Counted from the first letter of the stretch, positions 45,228 to 54,652 are shown. The stretch: DNA of 64,000 nt from Pandoraea faecigallinarum (GCF_001029105.3 NZ_CP011807.3:3844001-3908000); one strand, 5' to 3'. A program made the numbers and translations. Notes: a model not told the origin generated them from the sequence alone.

Positions 45228-47231
45228 GTGCTTACCTGGCCATCCTCACGCGACTGGATTTTTTCGATCAAGGCGTTCCTCGCCTCGATGCTGGCGCTCT
45301 ACATCGCGCTCGCTCTCGGCCTGCCGCGCCCTTACTGGGCGATGGCAACGGTCTACATCGTTTCGCATCCGCTCACCGGCGCGACGCGCTCCAAGGCGCT
45401 GTATCGCGTTCTCGGCACGCTGCTTGGCGCCGCCGCCGCCATCGCCTTCGTGCCCGCGCTCGTCGATACCCCCGAACTGCTGATGGCCGCCGTCGGCGTC
45501 TGGACGGGCACGCTGCTCTATATCTCGTTACTGCATCGCTCGCCGCGCAGCTATGTGTTTCTGCTCGCGTCGTACACGCTGCCGCTGATCGCCTTGCCTG
45601 CGGTGAATACGCCGTCGGGCATTTTCGATATCGCCATTGCGCGCGCCGAAGAGATCATTCTCGGTATCGTGTGCGCGAGCGTGGTCGGCGCCGTGATCCT
45701 GCCCACGAGCGTGGCCAAAGTGTTGCACGACCGCTCGTCGCGCTGGCTCGTCGACGCCGCGCGCTGGACCACCGACATGCTCTCCGCGGATCCGGAAGGC
45801 AAGGCCACGCGCCACATGAGCCGTCACCGCATGGCGGCCGACATCCTCGCGCTCGACCAGCTGATCAGCCAGTTGTCCTACGACGCCGACACGTCCGAGC
45901 GGGTGCGCGACGCGCAGGAACTGCGCGGACGCATGACGATGATGATGCCGGTGCTCTCGACGGTGGCCTCGCTCGTACACGCGCTGCGCCGACACCCGAA
46001 GGGCGCGCCCGAAGCGCTCGAAGCGAAGATGGCCGAGGTCGTGGCATGGCTGCGTCGCGGCGCCCCCTCGCCCGCGCCCGCCCACCTGCTCAAGCCGCCG
46101 CATTCCGCCGGCGAGGCCTCGGACTGGTACGGCGCACTGGTCGCGGCAACGGAAGACCGTCTACGCTCGCTGGTGCAGCTCTGGCAGGATTGCGCCTCGC
46201 TGCAACGCCGGTTCGGTCAGCCGGACGGCGCCCCCGAATGGGTCCCCGCCTTCCCATACTGGCAACTGGGCGGCGCGCGCCACTACGATCACGGCCTGTT
46301 GTTGTTCTCGACCGTCTCCGCCGCGCTATGCACGTTCCTCATGGGCATGGCCTGGGTCTACACCGGCTGGAACGACGGCGCATCCGCCGTCTCGCTCGGC
46401 GCAGTCGCCTGTTGCTTCTTCGCGGCGATGGACGAGCCCGCACCGTTCATCCGCTCGTTTTTCTGGGCGACGGCGGTGTGCGTGGTGTTCGCGGCCGTCT
46501 ATGTCTTCTTCATTCTGACGAACGCGCACGACTTCGGTCTGCTCGTCGCTCTCTTCGCCGTGCCGTATCTGCTGCTCGGCACCTTCATTCCGCAGCCGCG
46601 CTTCACCATGGTTGCGATGCTCGTGGCCGTGAACACTGCGAGTTTCGTCGGCATTCAGGGCGGATACAGCGCCGACTTCCCGGCTTTCTTCAACAGCAAC
46701 CTTGCAGGTCTCGCCGGGGTGCTGTTCGCCCTGCTGTGGACGTTGCAGACGCGCCCGTTCGGCACGCGCGTGGCCATGCGCCGCCTGATCCATTCGAGCT
46801 GGCGCGACATTGCGAAGAATGCGGTGGGACGCTCGGTCAGCGAGCACAACCGCCTGCGTGCGCGCCTGCTCGACCGGCTGGGGCAACTGGTGCCGCGTCT
46901 GGCGGCAAGCGAGAGCGAGACATCGAGCGACGGCTTCACGGAAGTGCGCGTCGAGCTCTCGGCCCTCGCATTGCAACGCGAACTGCCGCATCTGAATCCA
47001 TCGCAGCGCCATGCCGTCGAGGCCGCGCTTACCGACGTGGCGCGCTTCTATCAGGCGCGTCTCGACGACCCGGCGCGCCAACCGGACGCCACCACGCTGC
47101 AAGACAAACTGCTGGGCGCGGTGCGCTCGCTTGTGGCCCATAGCGATCAGACTTCGCGCAGTGCGCGCGCGTCGCTCATGGACATCCACGTCGCGCTGTT
47201 CCCCGCCACCACAACCGGGAGTGCTCAATGA
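45228..47231 (+). CDS. FUSC/AaeB-family inner-membrane efflux protein
   Basis: The 667-aa protein has two hydrophobic halves, each with several helices (LALYIALALGLPRPYWAMATV in the first, LCTFLMGMAWVYTGWND in the second), and cytosolic domains between and after them. This is the fusaric acid resistance / AaeB architecture. Such proteins expel aromatic carboxylic acids with an adaptor and outer-membrane channel. The GTG start lies 3 bp after the MarR stop. The following DUF1656, HlyD and outer-membrane genes complete the system. Confidence 0.92.
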   Translation: MLTWPSSRDWIFSIKAFLASMLALYIALALGLPRPYWAMATVYIVSHPLTGATRSKALYRVLGTLLGAAAAIAFVPALVDTPELLMAAVGVWTGTLLYISLLHRSPRSYVFLLASYTLPLIALPAVNTPSGIFDIAIARAEEIILGIVCASVVGAVILPTSVAKVLHDRSSRWLVDAARWTTDMLSADPEGKATRHMSRHRMAADILALDQLISQLSYDADTSERVRDAQELRGRMTMMMPVLSTVASLVHALRRHPKGAPEALEAKMAEVVAWLRRGAPSPAPAHLLKPPHSAGEASDWYGALVAATEDRLRSLVQLWQDCASLQRRFGQPDGAPEWVPAFPYWQLGGARHYDHGLLLFSTVSAALCTFLMGMAWVYTGWNDGASAVSLGAVACCFFAAMDEPAPFIRSFFWATAVCVVFAAVYVFFILTNAHDFGLLVALFAVPYLLLGTFIPQPRFTMVAMLVAVNTASFVGIQGGYSADFPAFFNSNLAGLAGVLFALLWTLQTRPFGTRVAMRRLIHSSWRDIAKNAVGRSVSEHNRLRARLLDRLGQLVPRLAASESETSSDGFTEVRVELSALALQRELPHLNPSQRHAVEAALTDVARFYQARLDDPARQPDATTLQDKLLGAVRSLVAHSDQTSRSARASLMDIHVALFPATTTGSAQ

Positions 47232-47437
47232 GCGGCGAAATCGACATCTACGGCGTCTTCGTTCCGATGCTGCTGGCCCTGATGGTCGTGGCCTTCGTGC
47301 TCACGGGCGCGTTGCGCTTCGTACTCGCACGCATCGGCTTTTACAAGCTCGTCTGGCACCGTTCGTTATTCAACCTTGCTGTGTACATCATCGCGCTGGG
47401 CGGCATCGTCGCCATTGCGCGCGCCTGTCAACCATGA
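47228..47437 (+). CDS. DUF1656 (AaeX-like) small membrane protein
   Basis: The 69-aa protein has two transmembrane helices (VFVPMLLALMVVAFVLTGAL and LFNLAVYIIALGGIVAIA) and the EIDIYGVFVP start typical of DUF1656. Genes of this family regularly sit between the FUSC and adaptor genes; its role in the complex is not known. It overlaps both neighbours by 4 bp. Confidence 0.92.
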   Translation: MSGEIDIYGVFVPMLLALMVVAFVLTGALRFVLARIGFYKLVWHRSLFNLAVYIIALGGIVAIARACQP

Positions 47438-48423
47438 AACTGAAACTTCGCTCTCTGGGCCCCGTCGTCCTGACGCTTGCCGTCTCCTGCGTCGCGATCT
47501 ACGTGCTGCTGCATCTGTGGGACTACTACACCGTCGCCCCGTGGACGCGTGACGGCCGCATTCGTGCCGACATCGTGCAGGTCGCGCCCGACGTGTCCGG
47601 TCTCATTACCGATGTCGAAGTCAAGGACAACCAGCAGGTCCACCGTGGCGATCTGCTGTTCGTCATCGACCGCGATCGGTACACGCTCGCGGTGCAGCAG
47701 GCCGAAGCCAACGCCGCCGCGCAACGCGCCTCGCTCGCGCAGGCGCGTCGTGAGAACGCGCGCAATCGTCAGTTGACGGAAGTCGTCGCGAAGGAAGTCG
47801 TCGAAGCCGGTCAGGCGAAAGTCGAGTCTCTCGAAGCCGCCGTCGCGCAGGCCGACGCCGCCGTGCGCCTCGCCAGACTCAACCTCGAACGCACGCGTGT
47901 GCTCGCACCGGCAGACGGCTACCTGAACGATCGGCTGCCGCGCGTGGGCGACTACGTGAGCACGGGCCGTCCGGTACTGTCGATGGTCGATGCCAACTCG
48001 CTGCATGTCGAAGGGTACTTCGAGGAAACGAAGATGCGCGGCATCCATATCGGCGACAAGGTGGAGATTCGCCTGATGGGCGAGCACCATGTGCTGCACG
48101 GCCACGTGCAAAGCATCGTGGCCGGCATCGAAGACCGCGACCGCACCAGCGGCGCGTCGATGCTTCCGAACATCAACCCGACGTTCAACTGGGTACGTCT
48201 CGCCCAGCGCATTCCGGTGCGTATCGCGCTCGACGACGTGCCCAAGGACATGCGCCTCGTTGCCGGCCGCACGGCGACGGTGAGCGTCGTGCAGGACAAA
48301 GACCCGAGCGGCAAGCCGAAAGCGGCATCGCAATCCGGCGGCGCAACGCCCGCGAAGGCAACGTCGCTGGCCGCCGGGCCGCAAGGCGACGCGCGCACTG
48401 CACAGGCGGGAGAGCGCCAGTGA
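47434..48423 (+). CDS. HlyD/AaeA-type membrane fusion protein
   Basis: The 329-aa adaptor has an N-terminal membrane anchor (VVLTLAVSCVAIYVLLHLW), the lipoyl-like start APWTRDGRIRADIVQVAPDV, a coiled-coil hairpin rich in Ala/Gln/Glu, and a C-terminal barrel ending in a low-complexity tail. It links the FUSC pump to the outer-membrane channel encoded next. Length and motifs match AaeA/EmrA relatives. Confidence 0.92.
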   Translation: MKLKLRSLGPVVLTLAVSCVAIYVLLHLWDYYTVAPWTRDGRIRADIVQVAPDVSGLITDVEVKDNQQVHRGDLLFVIDRDRYTLAVQQAEANAAAQRASLAQARRENARNRQLTEVVAKEVVEAGQAKVESLEAAVAQADAAVRLARLNLERTRVLAPADGYLNDRLPRVGDYVSTGRPVLSMVDANSLHVEGYFEETKMRGIHIGDKVEIRLMGEHHVLHGHVQSIVAGIEDRDRTSGASMLPNINPTFNWVRLAQRIPVRIALDDVPKDMRLVAGRTATVSVVQDKDPSGKPKAASQSGGATPAKATSLAAGPQGDARTAQAGERQ

Positions 48424-49928
48424 AGCCGCGTTTTCTCCTGATGAGCGCCGTGGCCGCCGCTGCCGCGCTCGTCGCCGGATGCACGACGGTCGGCCCCGAT
48501 TATCACCTGCCGGATCGCGCGGCGATGCGTTCACCCGAGGCGAATGGCGCACTTGTCGACGGCTCGCAACAAGCCGTGGCGAACGCCGTCTCCATCGAGG
48601 CGGTGCCCGAAGACTGGTGGAAACTGTACGACGATCCCAAGCTCGACGCGCTCGTGAGGCAGGCGCTCGCCGCCAACACGAACGTGCGGGTGGCGCTTGC
48701 GAACGTGCAGCGCGCCGTGGCGATGTATCACGAAGTGGAATCGGAGAATCTGCCGCAGGGCGGCGTGCAGGCCGAGGCGCTGCGCGCCCAGATTTCGGGC
48801 GAGAGTCTTCTGCAGGAAGAGAAACTGCCGGTGGCCAACCTCGCGGTCGCCACGCTCGGTATTTCGTATCAGATCGATTTCTTTGGCAAGCTCGCACGTG
48901 CCGACGAAGCGGCACTCGCTGCCGCGCAGGCAAGTCAGGCCGCGCTGGACGTCGCCCGTGTGAGCGTGGCGGCCGAAACCGTGCGCGCATACCTGCAAGG
49001 CTGCGCCGCCAATCATGAATACGACATCGCCAACGAACAACTGAAGTTGCAGGAGCGCAGTGTCGCCATTACCCGCAAGCTCGTCGACGCCGGTCGCAAC
49101 CAGCCGACCGATCTGCTGAGGGCACAGGCGCAGGCGGACACGCTGCGCGCCGCGCTTCCCCACTTCCGCGCGCAGCACGAAGCCGCTGCCTATCGGCTCG
49201 CCGTGATGCTCGGCAAGGTGCCCGGCACGCTCGACGCCGACGCGGCGCAATGCCGTCGCATCCCCCAACTCGCGCAACCGCTGCCGCTCGGCGACGGCAC
49301 CGCGCTACTCAAGCGCCGCCCCGACGTGCGCCAGGCCGAACGCGAACTGGCGTCGGCCACGGCCAGGATCGGTGTGGCAACCGCGGATCTTTACCCGTCG
49401 ATCCGTATTGGTGCGTCGATTGGCGCGAACGGGTTGCTGGAACACTTCGGGCAAGGGCGTACGGAACAGTGGACGCTCGGGCCGATGATCTCGTGGTCGC
49501 TACCGACCAACGGCGTGCGTGCGCACATCAAGGGTATGGAAGCCGGTGCGGACGCCGCGCTCGCGCATTTCGACGGCGTCGTGCTCAAGGCAGTACAGGA
49601 AACGAAAACGTCGCTCTCCGCTTACCTGCGCGAATTGCAGCGTGACGCGGCGTTGCGCGATGCTCGCGACAAATCGCGCGCCGCCGCCGAGCAGAATCAC
49701 AAGCTCTATCAGGCAGGACGCGCGCCATATCTGACCAGCCTCGACGCCGAACGCACGCACGCGAGTGCGCAAGCGGCCCTGGCAGCGTCGGAGACGCAGG
49801 TCGCGATGGATCAGGTGAACCTGTTCCTGGCACTGGGAGGCGGATGGCAATCGAGCCATTCCGGTGCGGGCGCGCATGACGACGTGCCGAACGAATCCCA
49901 CGCCGAGAGCGCCACGCACCCACATTGA
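48420..49928 (+). CDS. NodT-type outer-membrane efflux lipoprotein
   Basis: The 502-aa protein starts at GTG 48420 (ATGA-like overlap with the adaptor stop). It has a lipoprotein signal (LVAGC, acylated Cys) and two outer-membrane efflux repeats (WWKLYDDPKLDALVRQAL, RPDVRQAERELASATARIG). It is the TolC-like channel of this MarR-controlled system. The last ~20 residues are a His/Ser-rich tail. Confidence 0.92.
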   Translation: MKPRFLLMSAVAAAAALVAGCTTVGPDYHLPDRAAMRSPEANGALVDGSQQAVANAVSIEAVPEDWWKLYDDPKLDALVRQALAANTNVRVALANVQRAVAMYHEVESENLPQGGVQAEALRAQISGESLLQEEKLPVANLAVATLGISYQIDFFGKLARADEAALAAAQASQAALDVARVSVAAETVRAYLQGCAANHEYDIANEQLKLQERSVAITRKLVDAGRNQPTDLLRAQAQADTLRAALPHFRAQHEAAAYRLAVMLGKVPGTLDADAAQCRRIPQLAQPLPLGDGTALLKRRPDVRQAERELASATARIGVATADLYPSIRIGASIGANGLLEHFGQGRTEQWTLGPMISWSLPTNGVRAHIKGMEAGADAALAHFDGVVLKAVQETKTSLSAYLRELQRDAALRDARDKSRAAAEQNHKLYQAGRAPYLTSLDAERTHASAQAALAASETQVAMDQVNLFLALGGGWQSSHSGAGAHDDVPNESHAESATHPH

Positions 49929-50117
49929 AATTGGGCCGACGGCGTCTTCGTGACGCTGGCCCTCCAGAAACACACAAGCCCCGTCGGGAGGGAATCCTCG
50001 GGCGGGGCTGTGGCAAATGATGCACGCGGGCATCGTGGGAACCGTCGCCACGATAGGCGCGGCGCGGGCAGATTCATGACGGAATCCGGCGGGGCCAGCG
50101 CGAATCGGGGTGCGGTT

Positions 50118-50154
50118 TGGGTACAGCTTGAATACGACCTGGGTACAACTCGAA
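50118..50154 (+). repeat. Two direct repeats in the convergent gap
   Basis: TGGGTACAGCTTGAA (50118-50132) and TGGGTACAACTCGAA (50140-50154) are direct repeats exactly 22 bp apart. They lie in the 271-bp gap between the efflux operon and the DUF4148 gene. A GC-rich stem (AGCCCC at 49977-49982 with GGGGCT at 50004-50009) nearby may be a weak terminator. No gene is seen in the gap. Confidence 0.55.
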
Positions 50155-50199
50155 CAACGGCATCGACAATCCGGCAGGCTTGCCGAACGTCAGACTGCC

Positions 50200-50463
50200 T
50201 TAGTTTGCCATCGGGGCCTGCGGAACAGCGGCGTGCCGCGCAGCTTCAATTTCGGCCGTACGTTTTTGCAACTGCACCGACTGCTCATAGGTGTACGGGA
50301 AATTGAATTCCGTCACCGGCGAAAGACCAAGCTCGCGTGCGGCTTGCAATTCGGCACGCACATGTTCACGGGTCACACCACTCGATTGATCGGCAGCAAA
50401 AGCCGAGGCGGCGACAGCGCTCAGGCCAACCAGCGCAACGGCAGCCAACAGGTTCTTGTTCAT
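50200..50463 (-). CDS. DUF4148 small periplasmic protein
   Basis: The 87-aa protein has a signal peptide (MNKNLLAAVALVGLSAVAASAFA) and the DUF4148 pattern VTREHVRAELQAARELGLSP followed by a short C-terminal helix. Proteins of this family are abundant in Burkholderiaceae and are often stress-responsive; no molecular role is known. An AAGGAG ribosome-binding site precedes the ATG. Confidence 0.88.
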   Translation of the reverse strand: MNKNLLAAVALVGLSAVAASAFAADQSSGVTREHVRAELQAARELGLSPVTEFNFPYTYEQSVQLQKRTAEIEAARHAAVPQAPMAN

Positions 50464-50872
50464 GGAAAACTCCTTTTATCGTTCATGTCTTGGTCAGGGA
50501 AGCGAAAACCGCTAACCAATCAGTTTTCGCCCTGAGTAAATTATAGTTTTCCCCTAGAAATGAACCAGCCGCAAAGCGACAACACACTGTTTCGGAAATG
50601 GTGTGAAATCGGCTGAATCCGGCATCGAAATGTCTCGAAAACGATGCAAAGCAGGCCTGAAGCGAACCCGGCGCAAATTGTGAAATAGCGCAGCGCGCCC
50701 GATGATTCCGCTATTTCATCTGGTGAGAATCGACGAAGCGTCGCGGGTGAAAAACGAGTATGCCGGCCATCGAAAATCGCAAGCAAACAGCAGCGCGTGA
50801 GCGCTAATCAAAAGCGCTCACGGCCAACCGATGAATCGCGGAAATTTCGAGAGGAAAACCCCGAACGGAACG
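50464..50872 (-). promoter_or_regulatory. 409-bp intergenic region with a promoter for the DUF4148 gene
   Basis: On the minus strand a perfect TATAAT lies at 50545-50540, about 77 bp before the DUF4148 start, with only a weak CTGGTT as -35. The rest of the stretch, up to the LuxR stop, is unusually AT-rich compared with its surroundings. It holds one 81-codon frame that I do not believe is a gene. Confidence 0.45.
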
Positions 50873-51640
50873 TCAGGGCGAAATCAGGCCGGTGCTGATC
50901 GCGGCGGCAATCGCCTGATGCCGGTTGACGGCGCCCAGTTTGCGCTTGGCGTTATTGATGTGAAACGTCACGGTGTGCTCGGAGATTTTCAGAATCAAAC
51001 CGATTTCCCAGGCCGTTTTGCCGCGTGCCGCCCACAGCAGACTTTCGATCTCGCGCGGACTGAGCTTGCCGGTGCTTCGGCTCGCCACCCATTGCATGTC
51101 CAGTTGCTGAATCGCCTGATGGAAATATAACGCCGTCAGATAGATCTCCCCGATCATGCGTGCTTCGAGTTCGGCCGATTCCTCCGGCGATTTCCCCGTC
51201 GCGGCGCTGAATATCGCGCGCTCGCCCGCCGCCCCATAGATCGGAATCGACACCCCGCAGCCCAGTCCGTGCGCACGTGCGTCCGCGAAGATCGGATGGG
51301 GGCGCTTTTGCGTCAGGAACGTTCGCCAAAGGATCGGCAGCGGCGACAGATTCGCCGCCACGAGCACCGGGTCCACTTCGGCGTATCCCGCACTCTGATA
51401 ACGCTCGATCCAGGCCGGCGGAAATGTCGTGAAGATATGACGGCTCGGCAAACCTTGCGCGGAAATGAACTGATCGTCCATCTGAAACGCAGCGGCCTCG
51501 CGTTCACGGCGCGGCAATAGCGGGGCATAGAACAACGCATCGTATTCCAGCGTTTGCGTCAGTTTCTGAAACTCGGCGTCCAGCGCCTCGACCGACCGGG
51601 CACCTAGCAGCCCCTCGTATCGATAAAGATTGTGATGCAT
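50873..51640 (-). CDS. LuxR-family AHL-responsive regulator (no synthase nearby)
   Basis: The 255-aa protein has an autoinducer-binding domain retaining the six classical residues of AHL receptors: the W and Y of WIERY, the DP pair in EVDPVL, the W of PILW and a Gly in GLGCGVSIPIYG. A C-terminal GerE helix-turn-helix follows (LSPREIESLLWAARGKTAWEI, TVTFHINNAKRKLG). The start MHHNLYRY (51640) is chosen for length; a GTG four codons earlier is possible. No luxI-type gene lies in the window, so here it is a solo or acts with a distant synthase. Confidence 0.88.
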   Translation of the reverse strand: MHHNLYRYEGLLGARSVEALDAEFQKLTQTLEYDALFYAPLLPRREREAAAFQMDDQFISAQGLPSRHIFTTFPPAWIERYQSAGYAEVDPVLVAANLSPLPILWRTFLTQKRPHPIFADARAHGLGCGVSIPIYGAAGERAIFSAATGKSPEESAELEARMIGEIYLTALYFHQAIQQLDMQWVASRSTGKLSPREIESLLWAARGKTAWEIGLILKISEHTVTFHINNAKRKLGAVNRHQAIAAAISTGLISP

Positions 51641-51787
51641 TGCGAGTTGCACGTTCTCAATAATTGCCGGTGGAATGCCGATATTCGCGCATTGTAGTCT
51701 GAGCTTTGCCCTTTGCGGGGAGTAAATTTGCCCAATAAAACAACAATGCCATTTCACGTGGAGTGCGAATGATTTTCGCATTGAATT

Positions 51788-52681
51788 TCACACGTCGCAG
51801 CCCAATGCCTCCAATGCCGACAGGACTTTTCGCAATCCCGGCGTAAGCGGTTTATCTTTCCGCACGACGATCGCCAGCGTTCTGGATAATGCCGGCGTCA
51901 GTGCAGATATACGCAATCCGCGGCGGCAATGAACCGCGTTGACCGACATGCGCGGCACGATGCCATAGCCCAGGCCGGCAGCCACCATCTCCTTAATAGC
52001 CTCGATACTGCCCAACGCCATCACGGGGCGCACGCGCAGTCCCGCCTGCAGGAACCACTCGTCGATCAGCAGCCGCGTGCTGCTGCCGGCTTCGAACGCG
52101 ACCATGGGCGCGGCGGCCAGCGCGTGCGGTGAGAGTTCCTGCGCCCATTCGCGATCGCCCGCCGGTGCGATGGCAACGAAGTCGTCGCGCAAGACCGGTT
52201 TGACGTGCAGGCTGCGCCCAGCAGCGGGCAGCGTGACCAGACCGATGTCGAGCCGGTTCTCCGTCACGGCGCTCACGACGTCGTCCGTGTTGCCGGTGCT
52301 CACGCGAATGTCGAGCGACGGGTAGCGTTTGCGCATGGCGCGCAGCATCGGCGGCAGCAAATGGATGCACGCGGTGGCGCCCGTGCCGATTGCGACTTCG
52401 CCCGCAACGCCGCGTGCGTGGCTCGTGAGCGCCTGCATGGTGTCTTCGACGGCGGCGTCGATGCGGCGCGCATGCTCCAGCAAGCTCTGCCCCGCCGAGG
52501 TCGGCTTGAGCCGCTTGCCGACACGCTCGATGAGTCTGACGTTCAGGCGCTGCTCCAACTGGCGGACTTGAAGGCTCACGGCGGGCTGCGACAAATCGAG
52601 GCGAGCGGCGGCCGCGGAGAAACTGCCCGCGTCGATCACCTCGGAAAATGTGTGAAGCTGATCCAGATTCAGGCGACGCAT
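51788..52681 (-). CDS. LysR-family regulator
   Basis: The 297-aa LysR protein has MRRLNLDQLHTFSEVIDAGS and LDLSQPAVSLQVRQLEQRL as the helix-turn-helix and a full effector domain. The start at 52681 has AAGGA about 9 nt upstream; a longer in-frame start is not supported. The 147-bp gap to luxR downstream and the short divergent gap upstream do not point to one clear target. It may control the small membrane ORF at 52711 or itself. Confidence 0.9.
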   Translation of the reverse strand: MRRLNLDQLHTFSEVIDAGSFSAAAARLDLSQPAVSLQVRQLEQRLNVRLIERVGKRLKPTSAGQSLLEHARRIDAAVEDTMQALTSHARGVAGEVAIGTGATACIHLLPPMLRAMRKRYPSLDIRVSTGNTDDVVSAVTENRLDIGLVTLPAAGRSLHVKPVLRDDFVAIAPAGDREWAQELSPHALAAAPMVAFEAGSSTRLLIDEWFLQAGLRVRPVMALGSIEAIKEMVAAGLGYGIVPRMSVNAVHCRRGLRISALTPALSRTLAIVVRKDKPLTPGLRKVLSALEALGCDV

Positions 52682-52710
52682 CCCAAAGTTTTCCTTATGA
52701 ACCGGATAAG

Positions 52711-52998
52711 ATGCCAAGACTTTACCAAGAGATGGACCCGGCCCACCATGCAGCTGCGTTGCCAACGCGCGACGCCTATGCACACGCGCTCGGCACGTTG
52801 CTCACGCCGGCATTTGCGCTCGCGGCCGTCGCGGCGGGGGGATACACCGTGGCACGCGAGCGTTTGGGCAACAACGCGATTTTGGGCGTTTCGCTGGTTA
52901 TCGGCCTGCTGATTGCGGTAGCTGCGCTATCGCCGCGGCGTCTGGCGCCGCGAGCACCTGCTCGACAAACGCCCGGAGAAACTCGATCCACGTCTTGA
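52711..52998 (+). CDS. Possible small two-helix membrane protein
   Basis: A 95-codon frame, divergent from the LysR gene at 52681, has two hydrophobic segments (LLTPAFALAAVAAGGY and AILGVSLVIGLLIAVAAL) joined by a charged loop, as in small inner-membrane proteins. ATG 52711 or 52732 could be the start; AAGAG precedes the latter. Its last ~100 bp overlap the 3' end of the convergent LysR gene, which lowers confidence. No family is recognised. Confidence 0.4.
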   Translation: MPRLYQEMDPAHHAAALPTRDAYAHALGTLLTPAFALAAVAAGGYTVARERLGNNAILGVSLVIGLLIAVAALSPRRLAPRAPARQTPGETRSTS

Positions 52999-53851
52999 CC
53001 TTCGCATCGAGATAGCGTCGCGAGGCGTAGAGTGCATACACGTCCGTTCCCTGCAATTCGTATTCGGGCAGCACACGAACGAGCGAGCCGTTGCGCAATG
53101 CCGCCAGCGCGGAAAGCAGGGGCACCGGGGCCACGCCGCAACCGCTCACAAGCGCCGCCGTCAGCGAGTCCGCGGTATTGACTCGCAGGCGCGCCTGCGG
53201 AATCGGCAACTTCACCGGGCCGCCCGGCCCGTCGAAAAGCCAACGCTCCACGGTGTAGTGCGGCGCGTTCAGCCTGACGCGCGTGTGCTGCGCCAGAGCG
53301 TCGAGCGAGGCGGGCGTTCCGTGCTCCGCAAGGTATTGCGGCGAGGCGCACAATACCGACGCCATGCGGCAAATACGCGCCGATACCAGTCCGGAGTCCG
53401 GCAGTTGCGACGCCGCCAGACGCAGCGAGACGTCGATGTTCTCCTCCAGCAGGTCGGGTACGCGCGAGGACAACAGCAGGTCCGCCTCGACGTCCGGGTA
53501 CTGCTCCAGAAAACGCGCCAGCGCGGGAACCACGAATACCTGTCCGAAGCTCGCGGGCGCGTGCAGGCGCAGTGTGCCGCTTGGTGCGGCGCTCGCGGCG
53601 CCGGCCTCGGCCTCCGAGACATCCACCAACGCGATGATGTCCCGGCAGCGGGCCAGATAGCGCCTGCCCGCGTCAGTGAGCGCAAGCTTGCGCGTCGTGC
53701 GATGCAGCAAGCGGGTTCGCAGGTGCGCTTCAAGCTCGGAAATGGCCTTCGATACTTGAGGCGTGGTCATGTCGAGCGCGCGGGCGGCCCCGGCAAAGCT
53801 GGCGCCGTCGGCCACGCGCACGAAGATCCGCATGTTCTTCAATGTGTTCAT
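52898..53851 (-). CDS. LysR-family regulator next to the nitroreductase
   Basis: The 317-aa LysR protein belongs to the AaeR/DsdC-like short-HTH group: MNTLKNMRIFVRVADGASFAG, MTTPQVSKAISELEAHL. The effector domain is complete (SGTLRLHAPASFGQVFVVP). It is divergent from the nitroreductase gene with a 200-bp gap, the usual layout for a regulator and its target. Long in-frame extension upstream is antisense to the nitroreductase and is not coding. Confidence 0.9.
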   Translation of the reverse strand: MNTLKNMRIFVRVADGASFAGAARALDMTTPQVSKAISELEAHLRTRLLHRTTRKLALTDAGRRYLARCRDIIALVDVSEAEAGAASAAPSGTLRLHAPASFGQVFVVPALARFLEQYPDVEADLLLSSRVPDLLEENIDVSLRLAASQLPDSGLVSARICRMASVLCASPQYLAEHGTPASLDALAQHTRVRLNAPHYTVERWLFDGPGGPVKLPIPQARLRVNTADSLTAALVSGCGVAPVPLLSALAALRNGSLVRVLPEYELQGTDVYALYASRRYLDAKVKTWIEFLRAFVEQVLAAPDAAAIAQLPQSAGR

Positions 53852-54052
53852 GACCCCGGATGATATCGCCAGGTGATATGGACATGCGCCGATATTGGTT
53901 GGGATCGGGCCGCGCACACGGTATCCTAGCGGCCCGCTCAGGCTCAACCGGGCGCTTATTCGACGACACTCCGCGGAACACCGCCGTACCCGCCGGAGAC
54001 CGTCGCAGGTTTCCGTATCCCGTATCTTGCCATTTGCCCACGAGACATTCGC

Positions 54053-54652
54053 ATGACCGATATCAACACCCGTCAGGCCGACCACCCGATCGACCCGCAG
54101 TTCGTCGCCCGCTGGTCGCCCCGTGCATTCAAGGATGAAACGATTCCCGAAGCCACGCTGCTGTCGTTCTTCGAAGCGGCCCGCTGGGCCCCGTCCGCCT
54201 ACAACGCGCAGCCGTGGCGCTTCGTGTTCGCCCGCCGCGGCACGCCGCATTGGGAACAATTCGTCGGCTTTCTCAACGAGTTCAATCAGAGTTGGGCAAA
54301 ACATGCCGCCGCCATCGTCCTCGTGATTTCGAAGTCGACACTCACGCCCCCGGGCAGCGACAAGGAAGTGCCCGCCTCGACCCATAGCTTCGATGCGGGC
54401 GCCGCGTGGGGTTACCTCGCGCTGCAAGCCTCGCTCTCGGGCTGGGCGACGCACGGTCTGGCCGGCATCGAGCACGACAAGATCCGCAACGAACTCGATC
54501 TGCCGTCGAAGTACAAGATCGAAGCGGCCATCGCCATCGGACGTCCGGGCGGCGACGTGAACGCCCTGCCCGAAGGTCTGCGCGCCCGCGAAGTGCCGAG
54601 CCCGCGCGAGCCGCTCGCCAGGATCGCATCGGAAGGCCGCTTTGCGTTCTGA
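54053..54652 (+). CDS. Nitroreductase-family FMN-dependent oxidoreductase
   Basis: The 199-aa protein has the nitroreductase fold signatures: RWSPRAFKDETIPEATLLS, the FMN-contact segment ARWAPSAYNAQPWRFV, and GAAWGYLALQASLSGWATHG. It probably uses NAD(P)H to reduce quinones, nitro compounds or similar electrophiles in the cytoplasm. A bidirectional terminator follows. The divergent LysR gene is its likely regulator. Confidence 0.88.
   Translation: MTDINTRQADHPIDPQFVARWSPRAFKDETIPEATLLSFFEAARWAPSAYNAQPWRFVFARRGTPHWEQFVGFLNEFNQSWAKHAAAIVLVISKSTLTPPGSDKEVPASTHSFDAGAAWGYLALQASLSGWATHGLAGIEHDKIRNELDLPSKYKIEAAIAIGRPGGDVNALPEGLRAREVPSPREPLARIASEGRFAF

Noticed and set aside
50541..50786. 81-codon minus-strand frame before the DUF4148 gene
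   Set aside because: Different base composition, Arg/Ser-rich translation with no motif, no ribosome-binding site; overlaps the probable promoter.
50464..52681. A complete quorum-sensing pair
   Set aside because: Only the LuxR receptor is present; the neighbouring gene is a LysR regulator and no LuxI-like protein is found on either strand.
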